From the NCBI RefSeq assembly GCF_024721015.1, contig NZ_JANAIF010000022.1:1-61492 (forward strand): a stretch of 61,492 nucleotides of DNA. The letters are read 5' to 3'. The position numbers and the translations under genes are program-made. Below, in pieces: positions 8,592-16,888 of this stretch. The stretch comes from Xenorhabdus bovienii (GTDB taxonomy: Bacteria > Pseudomonadota > Gammaproteobacteria > Enterobacterales > Enterobacteriaceae). The notes beneath the pieces were generated by a model. That model saw only the letters and a list, made by a program, of their open reading frames with translations, searched no databases and was not told where the DNA came from. Every line of letters starts with the position of its first letter. Position 1 is the stretch's first letter.

Positions 8592-9641
8592 TTATTTCTT
8601 GATAGGCAGGTAAATGGAAAATTCCGTGTGACCCGGCCAACTGGTGAATTCGATTTTGCCAGCGTGTTGATCGATAAGGTTACGGGCGATGGATAACCCA
8701 AGTCCAGTTCCTCCTTCATGCCCACTGACCATGGGATAAAATAGCGTATCCTGAATGTTGGGAGGAATGCCCGGGCCGTTGTCTTCAATATCAATTCTGG
8801 CGACCAGACGATAGCGTTCACCGTGTAAGGTAATTTGGAACGCGGTTCGGGTTCGCAGGGTGATCGTTCCGCCTTTCTCCCCCAAGGCCTGTAGTGCATT
8901 GCGGGTCATATTCAGTAAAACTTGTTCAATTTGATCAGGATAATGCGCCAGTTCTGGCAGGCTGGGATCATAATCCTTGATCAAAGTGACATTGGCGGGC
9001 ATTTCCAGTGATACCAACTGATAGATTCGTTCAACCACATGGTGGATGCTCTGGCTGATCCGGGTTCCCGGATGCTGTGGCCCCAGCAATCGATCAACGA
9101 GGGCGCGCAGCCTGTCAGCCTGCTCAATAATCACTTGGGTATATTCCCGCAGGGAGGGATCGGGCAACGCTTTTGCGAGCAGTTGCGCCGCTCCCCGCAG
9201 CCCGCCAAGGGGGTTTTTTATTTCATGCGCCAGCCCCCGAACCAATTCCCGCGCAGCCGCCTGCTGTGCCTGTTGTATCTGCTCTTGGCTTAAACGACGC
9301 TGGCTATCCATAGGAGCGAGTTCCAGCAGAATAAACTGTTCGGAAATGGGTTGGGCACTGAGCGACATCACATGAGAGTGATTATTGATCACCAATATCA
9401 CTTCGTTATCGGTAAAACCATGACCCCTGATCAAACTGGAACGCATCAATTCTGTGTCCAGTGAGAGATAGCTGAATAGTACCGGAAGGGGAGTGCCGAA
9501 TAATTTACGCGTACTTTGTGCCAGTAGTTGCATGGCGGAATGATTGGCATAGCGGATAATCAAATCGTTATCCAGTACCAAGACACTGTTAATCAGTGAG
9601 TCGAGTATGTGTTCTGCTTTGGGAAAATCAGCCATCGTCAT
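8592..9641 (-). CDS. glnL: nitrogen sensor histidine kinase NtrB (GlnL)
   Basis: NtrB phosphorylates and dephosphorylates NtrC according to the state of the PII protein. The 349-residue soluble protein has an N-terminal PAS domain (about 10-120), the phospho-acceptor His139 in [11 protein letters not shown], the N box ([12 protein letters not shown]) and the G boxes ([17 protein letters not shown]) of the ATPase domain. The start gives MTMADF. An NtrC-like site lies only eight bases upstream of the start codon, so NtrC itself probably represses the separate glnL promoter, as in E. coli. Confidence 0.96.
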   Translation of the reverse strand: MTMADFPKAEHILDSLINSVLVLDNDLIIRYANHSAMQLLAQSTRKLFGTPLPVLFSYLSLDTELMRSSLIRGHGFTDNEVILVINNHSHVMSLSAQPISEQFILLELAPMDSQRRLSQEQIQQAQQAAARELVRGLAHEIKNPLGGLRGAAQLLAKALPDPSLREYTQVIIEQADRLRALVDRLLGPQHPGTRISQSIHHVVERIYQLVSLEMPANVTLIKDYDPSLPELAHYPDQIEQVLLNMTRNALQALGEKGGTITLRTRTAFQITLHGERYRLVARIDIEDNGPGIPPNIQDTLFYPMVSGHEGGTGLGLSIARNLIDQHAGKIEFTSWPGHTEFSIYLPIKK

Positions 9642-9649
9642 CCAACCTT

Positions 9650-9666
9650 TGCACTTTTTTGGTGCA
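9650..9666 (-). promoter_or_regulatory. NtrC-binding site at the glnL start
   Basis: Read on the minus strand this is TGCACCAAAAAAGTGCA, against the consensus TGCACC-N5-GGTGCA (one mismatch). Its position at the ribosome-binding region of glnL suggests repression of the internal glnL promoter rather than activation. Confidence 0.8.
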
Positions 9667-9756
9667 TTGTACCTTATTCAGACATAAATCGAGCAGTCTC
9701 TCCGTTCAGTCTGTGATTTGTTCATCAAGTGTCATCTGCCGTCGCAAATGTGCGGG

Positions 9757-9781
9757 AAAAGGACCCATCCGAAGATGGGTC
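9757..9781 (-). terminator. hairpin between glnA and glnL (likely partial terminator)
   Basis: On the minus strand an 8-bp stem (GACCCATC/GATGGGTC) closed by a TTCG tetraloop is followed by CTTTT. It lies about 48 bases after the glnA stop. A leaky terminator here would let glnA be made in excess over glnL and glnG. Confidence 0.65.
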
Positions 9782-9828
9782 AAAAGTTTCACGGCAACAA
9801 AAAAGGATAGTCGTAATGCCATCAAGCA

Positions 9829-11238
9829 TTACACGCTGTAATACAGTTCAAACTCCAGCGGATGTGGCGTCATGCGTACGCGTTCGATTTCACCATGCAG
9901 TAATTTGATATAAGCATCAATGGCATCATCAGTGAAAACACCACCACGAGTCAGGAATTCCCGGTCTGCATCCAGAGCGGCTAACGCGTCATCCAGAGAA
10001 GAGGCTACGGTTGGGATCTCTTGAGCTTCTTCTGCTGGCAGGTCATAGAGATTTTTGTCCATCGCATCACCAGGGTGGATTTTGTTGATGATGCCATCAA
10101 GACCTGCCATCAGCAGGGCAGAGAAGGACAGATAAGGGTTTGCGGCCGGATCAGGGAACCGTACTTCAATACGGCGGGCTTTGGCGCTTGCCACAACCGG
10201 AATGCGGATGGAAGCAGAGCGGTTACGGGCTGAGTAAGCCAGCATCACTGGTGCTTCAAAACCCGGGACCAGACGTTTGTACGAGTTGGTGGTTGGGTTG
10301 GTAAAGGCATTCAATGCACGGGCATGTTTGATGACGCCGCCGATGTAGTAAAGCGCCAGTTCGGACAGGCCACCATATTTATCACCCGCGAACAGGTTGT
10401 TGCCATTTTTGGACAGCGACATGTGGCAGTGCATACCAGAGCCGTTATCGCCTACCAGCGGTTTTGGCATAAACGTTGCGGTCTTACCGAATGAATGGGC
10501 CACATTGTGCACCACATATTTGTAAATCTGGGTTTCATCCGCTTTTTTGGTCATAGTATTAAAGCGGGTTGCGATTTCATTCTGGCCTGCGGTCGCCACT
10601 TCATGGTGGTGAGCTTCAACCACCAGCCCCATTTTTTCCATTGTCAGACACATGGCTGAACGCAGATCCTGAGAGGAGTCCACGGGAGGAACTGGAAAAT
10701 AACCGCCTTTGATGCCCGGACGGTGGCCTTTGTTACCGCCTTCATAGCGTGTCCCACTGTTCCATGCGGCTTCAACATCATCAATATGGTAATAACTACC
10801 CGAAATGGAACTACCGAAACGAATGTCATCGAACAGAAAAAACTCAGGCTCTGGCCCAAACAGAACCGTATCAGCAATATCGCTTGCACGCAGGAAATCT
10901 TCCGCACGTTTGGCAATAGAACGCGGATCACGGCTATAACCCTGCATAGTGCCGGGTTCCAGGATGTCACAGCGCAGGATCAGTGTGGCATCACCAAAGA
11001 AAGGATCTCGCATTGCGGTCGTTGGATCTGGCATTAACACCATGTCGGATTCATTGATCCCTTTCCAGCCACCGATAGATGAACCGTCAAACATTTTGCC
11101 ATCTTCGAAGAAGTCTTCATCAATCTGGTGGGCAGGAATAGTGATATGTTGTTCTTTACCTTTGGTATCAGTAAAACGTAAGTCAATAAACTTCACCTGA
11201 TGTTCTTCAATCATGGACAAAACATGTTCAACGGACAT
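9829..11238 (-). CDS. glnA: glutamine synthetase type I (GlnA)
   Basis: GlnA forms glutamine from glutamate, ammonia and ATP as a cytoplasmic dodecamer. The 469-residue product has the same length as E. coli GlnA. Signatures visible are [17 protein letters not shown] near 50-66, the metal/ATP region around [10 protein letters not shown] (about 265-274), and the adenylylation-site tyrosine in the NLYDLP motif near residue 398, which shows that it is the adenylylated type. A sigma-54 promoter and two NtrC sites lie upstream. A partial, diverged copy of its first 49 codons and promoter lies at 12723-13004. Confidence 0.98.
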   Translation of the reverse strand: MSVEHVLSMIEEHQVKFIDLRFTDTKGKEQHITIPAHQIDEDFFEDGKMFDGSSIGGWKGINESDMVLMPDPTTAMRDPFFGDATLILRCDILEPGTMQGYSRDPRSIAKRAEDFLRASDIADTVLFGPEPEFFLFDDIRFGSSISGSYYHIDDVEAAWNSGTRYEGGNKGHRPGIKGGYFPVPPVDSSQDLRSAMCLTMEKMGLVVEAHHHEVATAGQNEIATRFNTMTKKADETQIYKYVVHNVAHSFGKTATFMPKPLVGDNGSGMHCHMSLSKNGNNLFAGDKYGGLSELALYYIGGVIKHARALNAFTNPTTNSYKRLVPGFEAPVMLAYSARNRSASIRIPVVASAKARRIEVRFPDPAANPYLSFSALLMAGLDGIINKIHPGDAMDKNLYDLPAEEAQEIPTVASSLDDALAALDADREFLTRGGVFTDDAIDAYIKLLHGEIERVRMTPHPLEFELYYSV

Positions 11239-11361
11239 ACTGAGTTCTCCTGGTTGACATCAGCCTGATAATACGGAGCAAGGAACATGCGGCGTTATCT
11301 AATGGGCTGATGATGTGTCTCGTATAGGGTCAATGCTTATAAAATTGATACTTAATGAGTA

Positions 11362-11379
11362 TTGCGAAAAGCGTGCCAA
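11362..11379 (-). promoter_or_regulatory. sigma-54 promoter of glnA (glnAp2-like)
   Basis: The minus strand reads TTGGCACGCTTTTCGCAA: the -24 GG in TGGCAC and the -12 GC in TCGC are correctly spaced, and the variant TTCGC at -12 resembles E. coli glnAp2. The start site would be near 11351, giving a leader of about 110 bases. Confidence 0.8.
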
Positions 11380-11462
11380 CTTTTTAAAAGTCTTTAAGAT
11401 CAGCAGATGAGTGGGTTGGAGGGTAAAAACCGAAGAGATCACAGTCAAGTTTTAAGTAAAAT

Positions 11463-11519
11463 TGCACTAAGTTAGTGAAATTGGTGAGAAAAAAAACAAA
11501 TTTGCACCATTATGGTGAA
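11463..11519 (-). promoter_or_regulatory. two NtrC enhancer sites upstream of glnA
   Basis: Two 17-base sites fit TGCACY-N5-RGTGCA with one mismatch each: TGCACTAAGTTAGTGAA (11463-11479) and TGCACCATTATGGTGAA (11503-11519). They are 40 bases apart, centred about 120 and 160 bases upstream of the predicted sigma-54 start site, the usual place for NtrC enhancers. Confidence 0.75.
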
Positions 11520-11566
11520 AAATAAGGGAAGTGCAGACCATTTTGACTGATGTGTGAGAGTATAAA

Positions 11567-11710
11567 ATCTATGGTTACCTCCGTTCTTGCAATACTCATT
11601 TTGATGTATGGTTGGCTTGCATAAATCTATCCGGTGTCACTATAGGCAAGGCGGCCTGCGCCTCGATGGGTTCTGTGCCTGATGTACCTAAAAATCTGTC
11701 CGGCTTCAAA
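11567..11710. repeat. noncoding repeat, copy 1 (similar to 22194-22335)
   Basis: About 140 bases align with the noncoding stretch next to the IS110-type transposase remnant at 22.2-22.8 kb. The shared blocks include ATCTATGGT, TTGCAATACT-ATTTTGAT, GTTGG-TTGC-TAAATCTA-CCGG and TCA-TAGG. It is probably the end of a lost IS110-family copy. No transposase frame accompanies it here. Confidence 0.6.
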
Positions 11711-11848
11711 GAGCTATTTTCATGCTTAGTACTACAGCCGTAAAGATTGCAAAATCAATGTATTATCAGATACGCGATAAACTGAGAACTTATATGACCT
11801 CAAACAGAGACATTTCTCTTGCTCATATAAAAGCGTTGAAAACTCTCA

Positions 11849-11874
11849 CCGTGGGACATCATTCCCACGGTTTT
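11849..11874 (+). terminator. hairpin with T-run in the glnA-upstream accessory region
   Basis: A perfect 8-bp stem (CCGTGGGA/TCCCACGG) with a 6-base loop is followed by TTTT. No gene is recognised directly before it, so it may be part of the degenerate IS110-like segment or end an unknown transcript. Confidence 0.5.
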
Positions 11875-12257
11875 CTGTTAATTTCAGTGGCACTTTCTTA
11901 ATCACCACGTTGTCCTTAGTCCGATTTTTGCTTTCAGCTCGTAGCTGTGTGCAACTTGTTCTATCTTATGTGGTACATGTATCAGTATTATAGCAATTTC
12001 TATATATGCAACATTTGTATCTAGTAGCCGGATGATGTGAATATCTTTAAGCGTGGCATACAATGTGTTGATTTGCATAAAATATAATATTTAATTGTAT
12101 TTGAATGACAGACAAGCCGCATAGCGGTTTTTCTGATTACTGATAATGTGTATTCGTTCAGGTTCACTTTGGTAGTTATCAAATTGTGTGTCAGACCAAG
12201 TTACTATTCACCTGAATCAGGCTCTCCTCTCTTCCTTAAAATAAAGGGAGGCACCAC
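11875..12257. other. noncoding stretch, no gene recognised
   Basis: No convincing coding frame is seen. It holds one short hairpin followed by five T (12114-12131, stem AAGCCGC/GCGGTTT with one G-T pair), and just before 12258 a purine-rich ribosome binding site for the small ORF that follows. Confidence 0.5.
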
Positions 12258-12353
12258 ATGCAACCACCTGTCAAAATCTGGTTGATGATTTTTATTATTA
12301 CGGGGTTGTACGCAGGACAATGGCATTCGGTTAAGGAAACCATTAGGCTATAG
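12258..12353 (+). CDS. 31-residue hydrophobic peptide, possibly a toxin-like or relic ORF
   Basis: ATG follows a strong ribosome binding site (AAAGGGAGG, spacing about 6). The peptide is one membrane-spanning segment (WLMIFIITGLYAG) followed by a short tail ending WHSVKETIRL. Size, hydrophobic core and strong binding site resemble small type I toxins such as Hok, and the tail is loosely like the SLCEIRIR block of Hok proteins but lacks the cysteine. A short hairpin (12357-12374) follows the stop. I do not recognise it with confidence. Confidence 0.35.
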   Translation: MQPPVKIWLMIFIITGLYAGQWHSVKETIRL

Positions 12354-12403
12354 ATACCTCTAATCCTTTAGAGGTGATAGTCAAATAATAAAGATATTGT
12401 ATC

Positions 12404-12544
12404 CATCTGGGAGAAAATGCCGTCGTTATTTTCGATCGTGGTTACTTCAGTTATTACATGCTCTATCAAGTCATCTTAAGCAACGTGAATGCGTTATTTA
12501 TAATTCAGGAAGATAACAGTAATGTGAGTACGAAGCTTTTATGA
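12404..12544 (+). pseudogene. fragment of an IS4-type transposase
   Basis: One 46-codon stretch translates to a block typical of IS4-family DDE transposases (ENAVVIFDRGYFSYYMLYQ, then NALFIIQ), including the Asp of the FDRGY motif. Nothing before or after it continues the protein, so it is a decayed remnant. Confidence 0.5.
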
Positions 12545-12722
12545 TTTTTATTATAGACGATAGAATATAGAGGAGTTATATGAAATTTCCAAATCAATAT
12601 TAGATATTGAGGATTTTCATTCACATACTGAGAAAGGCGTCAGACAGAAAATTCAGGAAAATATATTATTACTCTATCTGGCAAGAATATCTGAAAATGA
12701 CCTCAAAGGCAGGAGAAATGAT

Positions 12723-12870
12723 ACATTTTGCCATCTTCAAAGAAGTCTTCATCAATCTGGTGGGCTGGGATGGTGATATGTTGCTCTTTACCTTTGGCAT
12801 CGGTAAAACGTAAGTCAATAAACTTCACCTGATGTTCTTCAATCATGGATAAAACATGCTTAATGGACAT
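12723..12870 (-). pseudogene. partial, diverged copy of the glnA 5' end
   Basis: The 148 bases match 11091-11238 (the first 49 codons of glnA) without any insertion or deletion but with scattered, mostly silent differences. The copy keeps the reading frame and the start codon at 12870, then leaves glnA and reaches a stop after a few unrelated codons. Similarity continues upstream of the start through the leader to the sigma-54 promoter (12988-13004). The amount of divergence suggests a copy from a related genome rather than a recent local duplication. Confidence 0.85.
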
Positions 12871-12987
12871 ACTGAACTCTTCTGGGTTACGTCTGCCTGA
12901 TAGAACGATGCAAGAAGGATGTCATTTTATCTTTAAGGAGAATTTCTGGATGATCAATTTTTATAAAACTGGTGTTGCATAGAAAAA

Positions 12988-13004
12988 AGCGAAAAGTGTG
13001 CCAA
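12988..13004 (-). promoter_or_regulatory. copy of the glnA sigma-54 promoter
   Basis: The minus strand reads GTTGGCACACTTTTCGC, with -24 TGGCAC and -12 TTCGC intact. It stands in front of the truncated glnA copy and points towards the real glnA. No NtrC sites comparable to those at 11463-11519 were found upstream of it. Confidence 0.6.
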
Positions 13005-13167
13005 CATTAATAAATTATTTAATATCAATATATTGTTATTTGGTGACTAAAAAATCACGGGGAAAGAGGATAGTTTTTAAATATACTCGCCCCAAATCGG
13101 GGAGTGAAGAAAACAGAATTACACCCTAATGATGCAATTGAGTGTTTGATCAATATATGTAAGCAAT

Positions 13168-13209
13168 AAGGCGCAATCTGTCATATAACATCAACGTTGA
13201 TTGCGCCTT
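13168..13209 (-). terminator. hairpin after the RCC1-like gene
   Basis: An 11-bp inverted repeat (AAGGCGCAATC/GATTGCGCCTT) with a 20-base loop that itself contains CAACGTTG lies about 45 bases after the stop of the RCC1-like gene. The T-run is poor, so termination is only likely. Confidence 0.45.
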
Positions 13210-13254
13210 CTGGTTTAGAGTGAACTAACTATTATTCTGGTATCAGATATCATC

Positions 13255-15015
13255 TTAATCCATATAGTAGGTCAGTTTACCCTGTAATCGTGCTTGTACT
13301 GCATTGCTATCTCCACCACCATCAGAGCCACCCCAGGTATGGACTTTGTTATCTGCTGTCAGAGCAAGAAATGCTGTTCCTGTTGCGTAGATGGCTCTTA
13401 CATTCTTCATTTCAGGTTGGGGTATAAAGTTAACACTACTAGGTTCAGCATTTTGCCAGGTTAATACGGTACCATCTTGACGTAATGCCGCAGATGCATT
13501 AGCTGAGCAAGTTATTTGAACCACATCTTTGAGAGCTACAAATTCCTGGAACACTGGGCCGTCGTCATAATTCTGCAATCCACCCCAATATACTTTGCCA
13601 TGTGGAGGGGTGCCTCCCGGCATAAGATATTTTTGTTTAGTGGTTGCTATATCTACTCCATTACTAAATGATTCGCCATCGAAACCTGCGGTCGACCAAC
13701 TATATAATGTACCATCACGGCGAACTGCGTGAGTACCGATTGTGGCGTCAAAATGCGAAATAAAGGGAGTAATTGCAGTAGTTAGTATAAAATCTTGATG
13801 TGAGGGGTTAAAGCCGCTAAATACACTTGAATCACCCCAAGTAGAAAGATCACCATTTTCGTCTATAACGGCGAATCCCCTTGTTGCCATTGATGTAATG
13901 TAACGTGGTTTGGAAATAGAAGAATAACGCGGCTCTATATTCCAGTCCTCCATTGATGCACCCCACCAACTTATTATCTGTTCCGTACCGGGATTATATA
14001 TAGTAATAGCCAAACTATTTCCTACAAAAACATTCTTCCCATCCCCAAGATAAGTATAAATACCCGTCATTGTTCCCCAGGCTTCCATCTGCTGGTTAGC
14101 TTCCGAAACAGCAAAAAAGCTATTTCCACCGGCTCCCACATCATCAAAGGAACCAGTAGGGAGATTAGAACTATTAGAATCACCGTGATACCATAATGTA
14201 CCTGAACCCACATTAAGCCCAGCATAAGAGGGGCCATTTGTAGTAATGGTTTTAACTCCAGATTGAATATAGGAATTACCGAAGGTTCCTCCCCAACCAA
14301 CCATGGTGTTGTCATTGAGTAGCACAGCAAAAGCAGAGGGATATGGCTCTTCCACTGGATCGTTAAAATCTGCCTTTGGAAGACCTAGCGTACCACCATT
14401 ACCAAACACATTGATTGGGTTTATTTTGAGCTTGTTACCTTGTTCGTCTTGAACTGAAATGGGGAGCCACGGAGCAGAATCATAGAAAAATGGGGAATTA
14501 ATATGTGAAAAAGGAGAAGTGAATGATGGTGTTCCACCTATATAAGTCCATGTTACTGGATGTGGCTTACCCTCTTTAGTCCAAGCAGTCAGCCGCTGTG
14601 GTGCTTTAAGCCCATTAGCTACAGCAAGGTCAGCATAACGAGCACCCATAACGATAAAGGGTTCTTTGTCTGATGGCTGAGAAGATGTACCATTAATAAC
14701 TTTTACATATAAAGGTTCCGAGTATTCAACATTATCAAAGTATTGTTTACGAGTATAGGAGGCTACATATTCCTGAGCTGGAACATCGTTTTTGTGAATT
14801 TTTCCGACCAAGATAGGATCAGCTAAACTATGAGGGTCTGAAACTTCATAGTTAAACTCTTTAACAAAATTAAGAATAATAGTGTCTTTGTTACTTATTC
14901 CTTCGTATTTAGGGACGTACAATGAAATATAATCATCTATTTTAGATTTATCTAAAACACCATCTTTAACTCCAGAGATAATGGGTGCAGCCAGTAATGC
15001 ATCTTCATTAATCAT
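13255..15015 (-). CDS. RCC1-like beta-propeller protein with an N-terminal domain shared with its neighbours
   Basis: The 586-residue protein has no signal peptide and no membrane segment. Residues 7-110 (starting LLAAPIISGVKDGVLD) resemble the middle domain of the four paralogs encoded just upstream. From about residue 200 to the end there are RCC1/ATS1-type repeats, seen as recurring W-G or W-S blocks: MVGWGGTFGNS, MEAWGTMTG, LSTWGDSSVF, LYSWSTAGFDG, VYWGGLQNYD, VLTWQNAE, VHTWGGSDGGG. RCC1 folds are seven-bladed propellers that bind protein partners. The start has a good ribosome binding site (AAAGGA). It is last in a series of five minus-strand genes. A broken copy of its 3' part lies at 27604-27928. 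Function unknown. Confidence 0.75.
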   Translation of the reverse strand: MINEDALLAAPIISGVKDGVLDKSKIDDYISLYVPKYEGISNKDTIILNFVKEFNYEVSDPHSLADPILVGKIHKNDVPAQEYVASYTRKQYFDNVEYSEPLYVKVINGTSSQPSDKEPFIVMGARYADLAVANGLKAPQRLTAWTKEGKPHPVTWTYIGGTPSFTSPFSHINSPFFYDSAPWLPISVQDEQGNKLKINPINVFGNGGTLGLPKADFNDPVEEPYPSAFAVLLNDNTMVGWGGTFGNSYIQSGVKTITTNGPSYAGLNVGSGTLWYHGDSNSSNLPTGSFDDVGAGGNSFFAVSEANQQMEAWGTMTGIYTYLGDGKNVFVGNSLAITIYNPGTEQIISWWGASMEDWNIEPRYSSISKPRYITSMATRGFAVIDENGDLSTWGDSSVFSGFNPSHQDFILTTAITPFISHFDATIGTHAVRRDGTLYSWSTAGFDGESFSNGVDIATTKQKYLMPGGTPPHGKVYWGGLQNYDDGPVFQEFVALKDVVQITCSANASAALRQDGTVLTWQNAEPSSVNFIPQPEMKNVRAIYATGTAFLALTADNKVHTWGGSDGGGDSNAVQARLQGKLTYYMD

Positions 15016-15162
15016 AATTCATTCCTTTAATTAATATAAGTTATACAAAAGAAAGTAAAATTTTAAATTCAGATAAGAAATAATAGTGTAAATAAAAATA
15101 TAATGATTATCTAATGAATAATAATTATCACATTTATATATTATATGGTTATGTCATTGTAT

Positions 15163-16728
15163 TTAACATTCAGGCGGTGTACCTTCATTAGCTGTACTAA
15201 TTCTTCCTTTCCAAGATTTTGCTTGGATGGTTCCATTGTCACTTGTGGCTTGGTAATCAAATTGAATAAGTCCTGCATGACAATCTTCATATTGACCACA
15301 GCCATTAAGAATATTATATGGAATACTGATTACTCCGACAGCGGTTTTACCATCTGGCCCTGGTGTTTCAGGTATTTTTCCAGGGTAAGTTTTGTGAGGA
15401 CTGCGATAATTTGCAGTGATATTCAGTTTTAAATATATTTTGCTTCCTAATGGTGGTTTGGTTTTATCATCAGGATCGTTAGTTCCTGTAATTAGGACAA
15501 ATAACCCCTCACTATATTTATTTTTATAATAATTAGATATATTATAGCAGTTAACAACATTATTTTCATTAAACCCAATGCATTCTGTGGTGGGAAATTC
15601 TTGTATAATATTATTTTGGTCATCATGTCCAAAACTAGAGTAAACCACACATTTATCATAATAAGTTGGAGCTGGCCAGGGTTCTCCTGAGTATGTTAAT
15701 TCTAATGATTTTGAATATAAAATATTGCTATTGTTATGGGAAACGGTATAGGCGAATTCAATAGTCATATCTATGGGAAACATAGAATAGGGAAGTGGTA
15801 TCTTATAATCTCCAAGATTGTTAATATCTTCAACAGTATAATAATAATCATTATATTTTCCATTGACTGAAAAATGAATGACATCACCTCTTCTACAATC
15901 ATTATATTTTTCTACTTTGACAAGAAATGTTGTTTGTCCTTCATTATTTAATTCACCTCCATTAAACCCATCTATTCTTGGAGCTGCCAGTTTATCATTA
16001 TCATCCGGTGTATTCTTATCAAGAATTTGCAATCCCCCTTCTGATTCTATTTGCCCGGATACACCATATACTTCAGTGTACAAACTAAGAATCAGTGCTT
16101 GAGATTCTTTAGGGTATACATGTAAAATTAAACGTCCTTTTTCATCTGTATTTAAGATCATTTCATTATCATCATTAAATGATAAAACATCTATTTTATT
16201 TATATTGTCAGATTTATAGAAATTAACCTTTTCCAAACTGAAAATAGAGTTGGCAGAGATTACAACTGAAAGATTAGGTATTGATTTTTGATTTTCGTCT
16301 TTAACGAATGCTGTAGCTCGGACAAATTTCCCTTTTGGTGGAATATTTTTATTATGCGGAACCTGTATGTAATGTGAATCCCATTTTAAAATTAAAGAAT
16401 TATGATTTAGAGTCCTGGCTGTGTATTGGATGGGTATTGTGGGGAAGTTATCATCTGATGAACCTATATCAAAAGTAATAGTATCACCATCATTGACTTC
16501 CGGTGATACTTGTAAGTTAACAATAAACAATCCAAATCCATTACCCAATTTTATATTAGAGGAGTCTATATATATGATAGCTGTATTATTACTTAAATAG
16601 AAATCTGTCTTAGGAGATATAGATGTATCAGATGTTAAAGTAACTGTAATAGCTAATTGTTGGCCTATGATAACACTAGAGCCGCTAGGAAGAGAAAGTT
16701 GCATATTACTGGGCATATTAACCACCAT
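15163..16728 (-). CDS. multidomain protein of the local four-member paralog family (long form A)
   Basis: Function not recognised. Of 521 residues, 1-105 form an N-terminal beta-rich domain (VIIGQQLAITVTLTSDT). About 110-240 is an Ig-like domain of Big_1 style (RATAFVKDENQKSIPNLSVVI, then LNTDEKGRLILHVYP). About 245-345 is the domain shared with the RCC1-like protein (LAAPRIDGFNGGEL). About 345-521 is a C-terminal domain with CVVYSSFG, GLFVLITGTNDP and a final WKGRIST block. There is no signal peptide. This member has seven cysteines, more than its siblings. A second ATG at 16716 has a better ribosome binding site (GGTGG) and may be the true start. Confidence 0.7.
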   Translation of the reverse strand: MVVNMPSNMQLSLPSGSSVIIGQQLAITVTLTSDTSISPKTDFYLSNNTAIIYIDSSNIKLGNGFGLFIVNLQVSPEVNDGDTITFDIGSSDDNFPTIPIQYTARTLNHNSLILKWDSHYIQVPHNKNIPPKGKFVRATAFVKDENQKSIPNLSVVISANSIFSLEKVNFYKSDNINKIDVLSFNDDNEMILNTDEKGRLILHVYPKESQALILSLYTEVYGVSGQIESEGGLQILDKNTPDDNDKLAAPRIDGFNGGELNNEGQTTFLVKVEKYNDCRRGDVIHFSVNGKYNDYYYTVEDINNLGDYKIPLPYSMFPIDMTIEFAYTVSHNNSNILYSKSLELTYSGEPWPAPTYYDKCVVYSSFGHDDQNNIIQEFPTTECIGFNENNVVNCYNISNYYKNKYSEGLFVLITGTNDPDDKTKPPLGSKIYLKLNITANYRSPHKTYPGKIPETPGPDGKTAVGVISIPYNILNGCGQYEDCHAGLIQFDYQATSDNGTIQAKSWKGRISTANEGTPPEC

Positions 16729-16888
16729 GTTTATTTTTATTCATGTAATAGATTATATTGACATGAGAACATTATCTTAGATCAATTTTTATAATCAGGG
16801 TATGAATACATATCAGTTTATGTAAAATAATTTAAAACCATATTAATATAATTTTCTCATACCCTATATCTAGTATTAATGATGTTTT

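Noticed and set aside
12200..12220. A bla-like GTGTCAGACCAAGTTA string suggesting a Tn3-type segment
   Set aside because: The match is short and no transposon or beta-lactamase sequence is nearby; taken as chance.
12607..12813. A 68-codon plus-strand frame over the partial glnA copy
   Set aside because: Most of it is the antisense of glnA codons, and the rest has no support.
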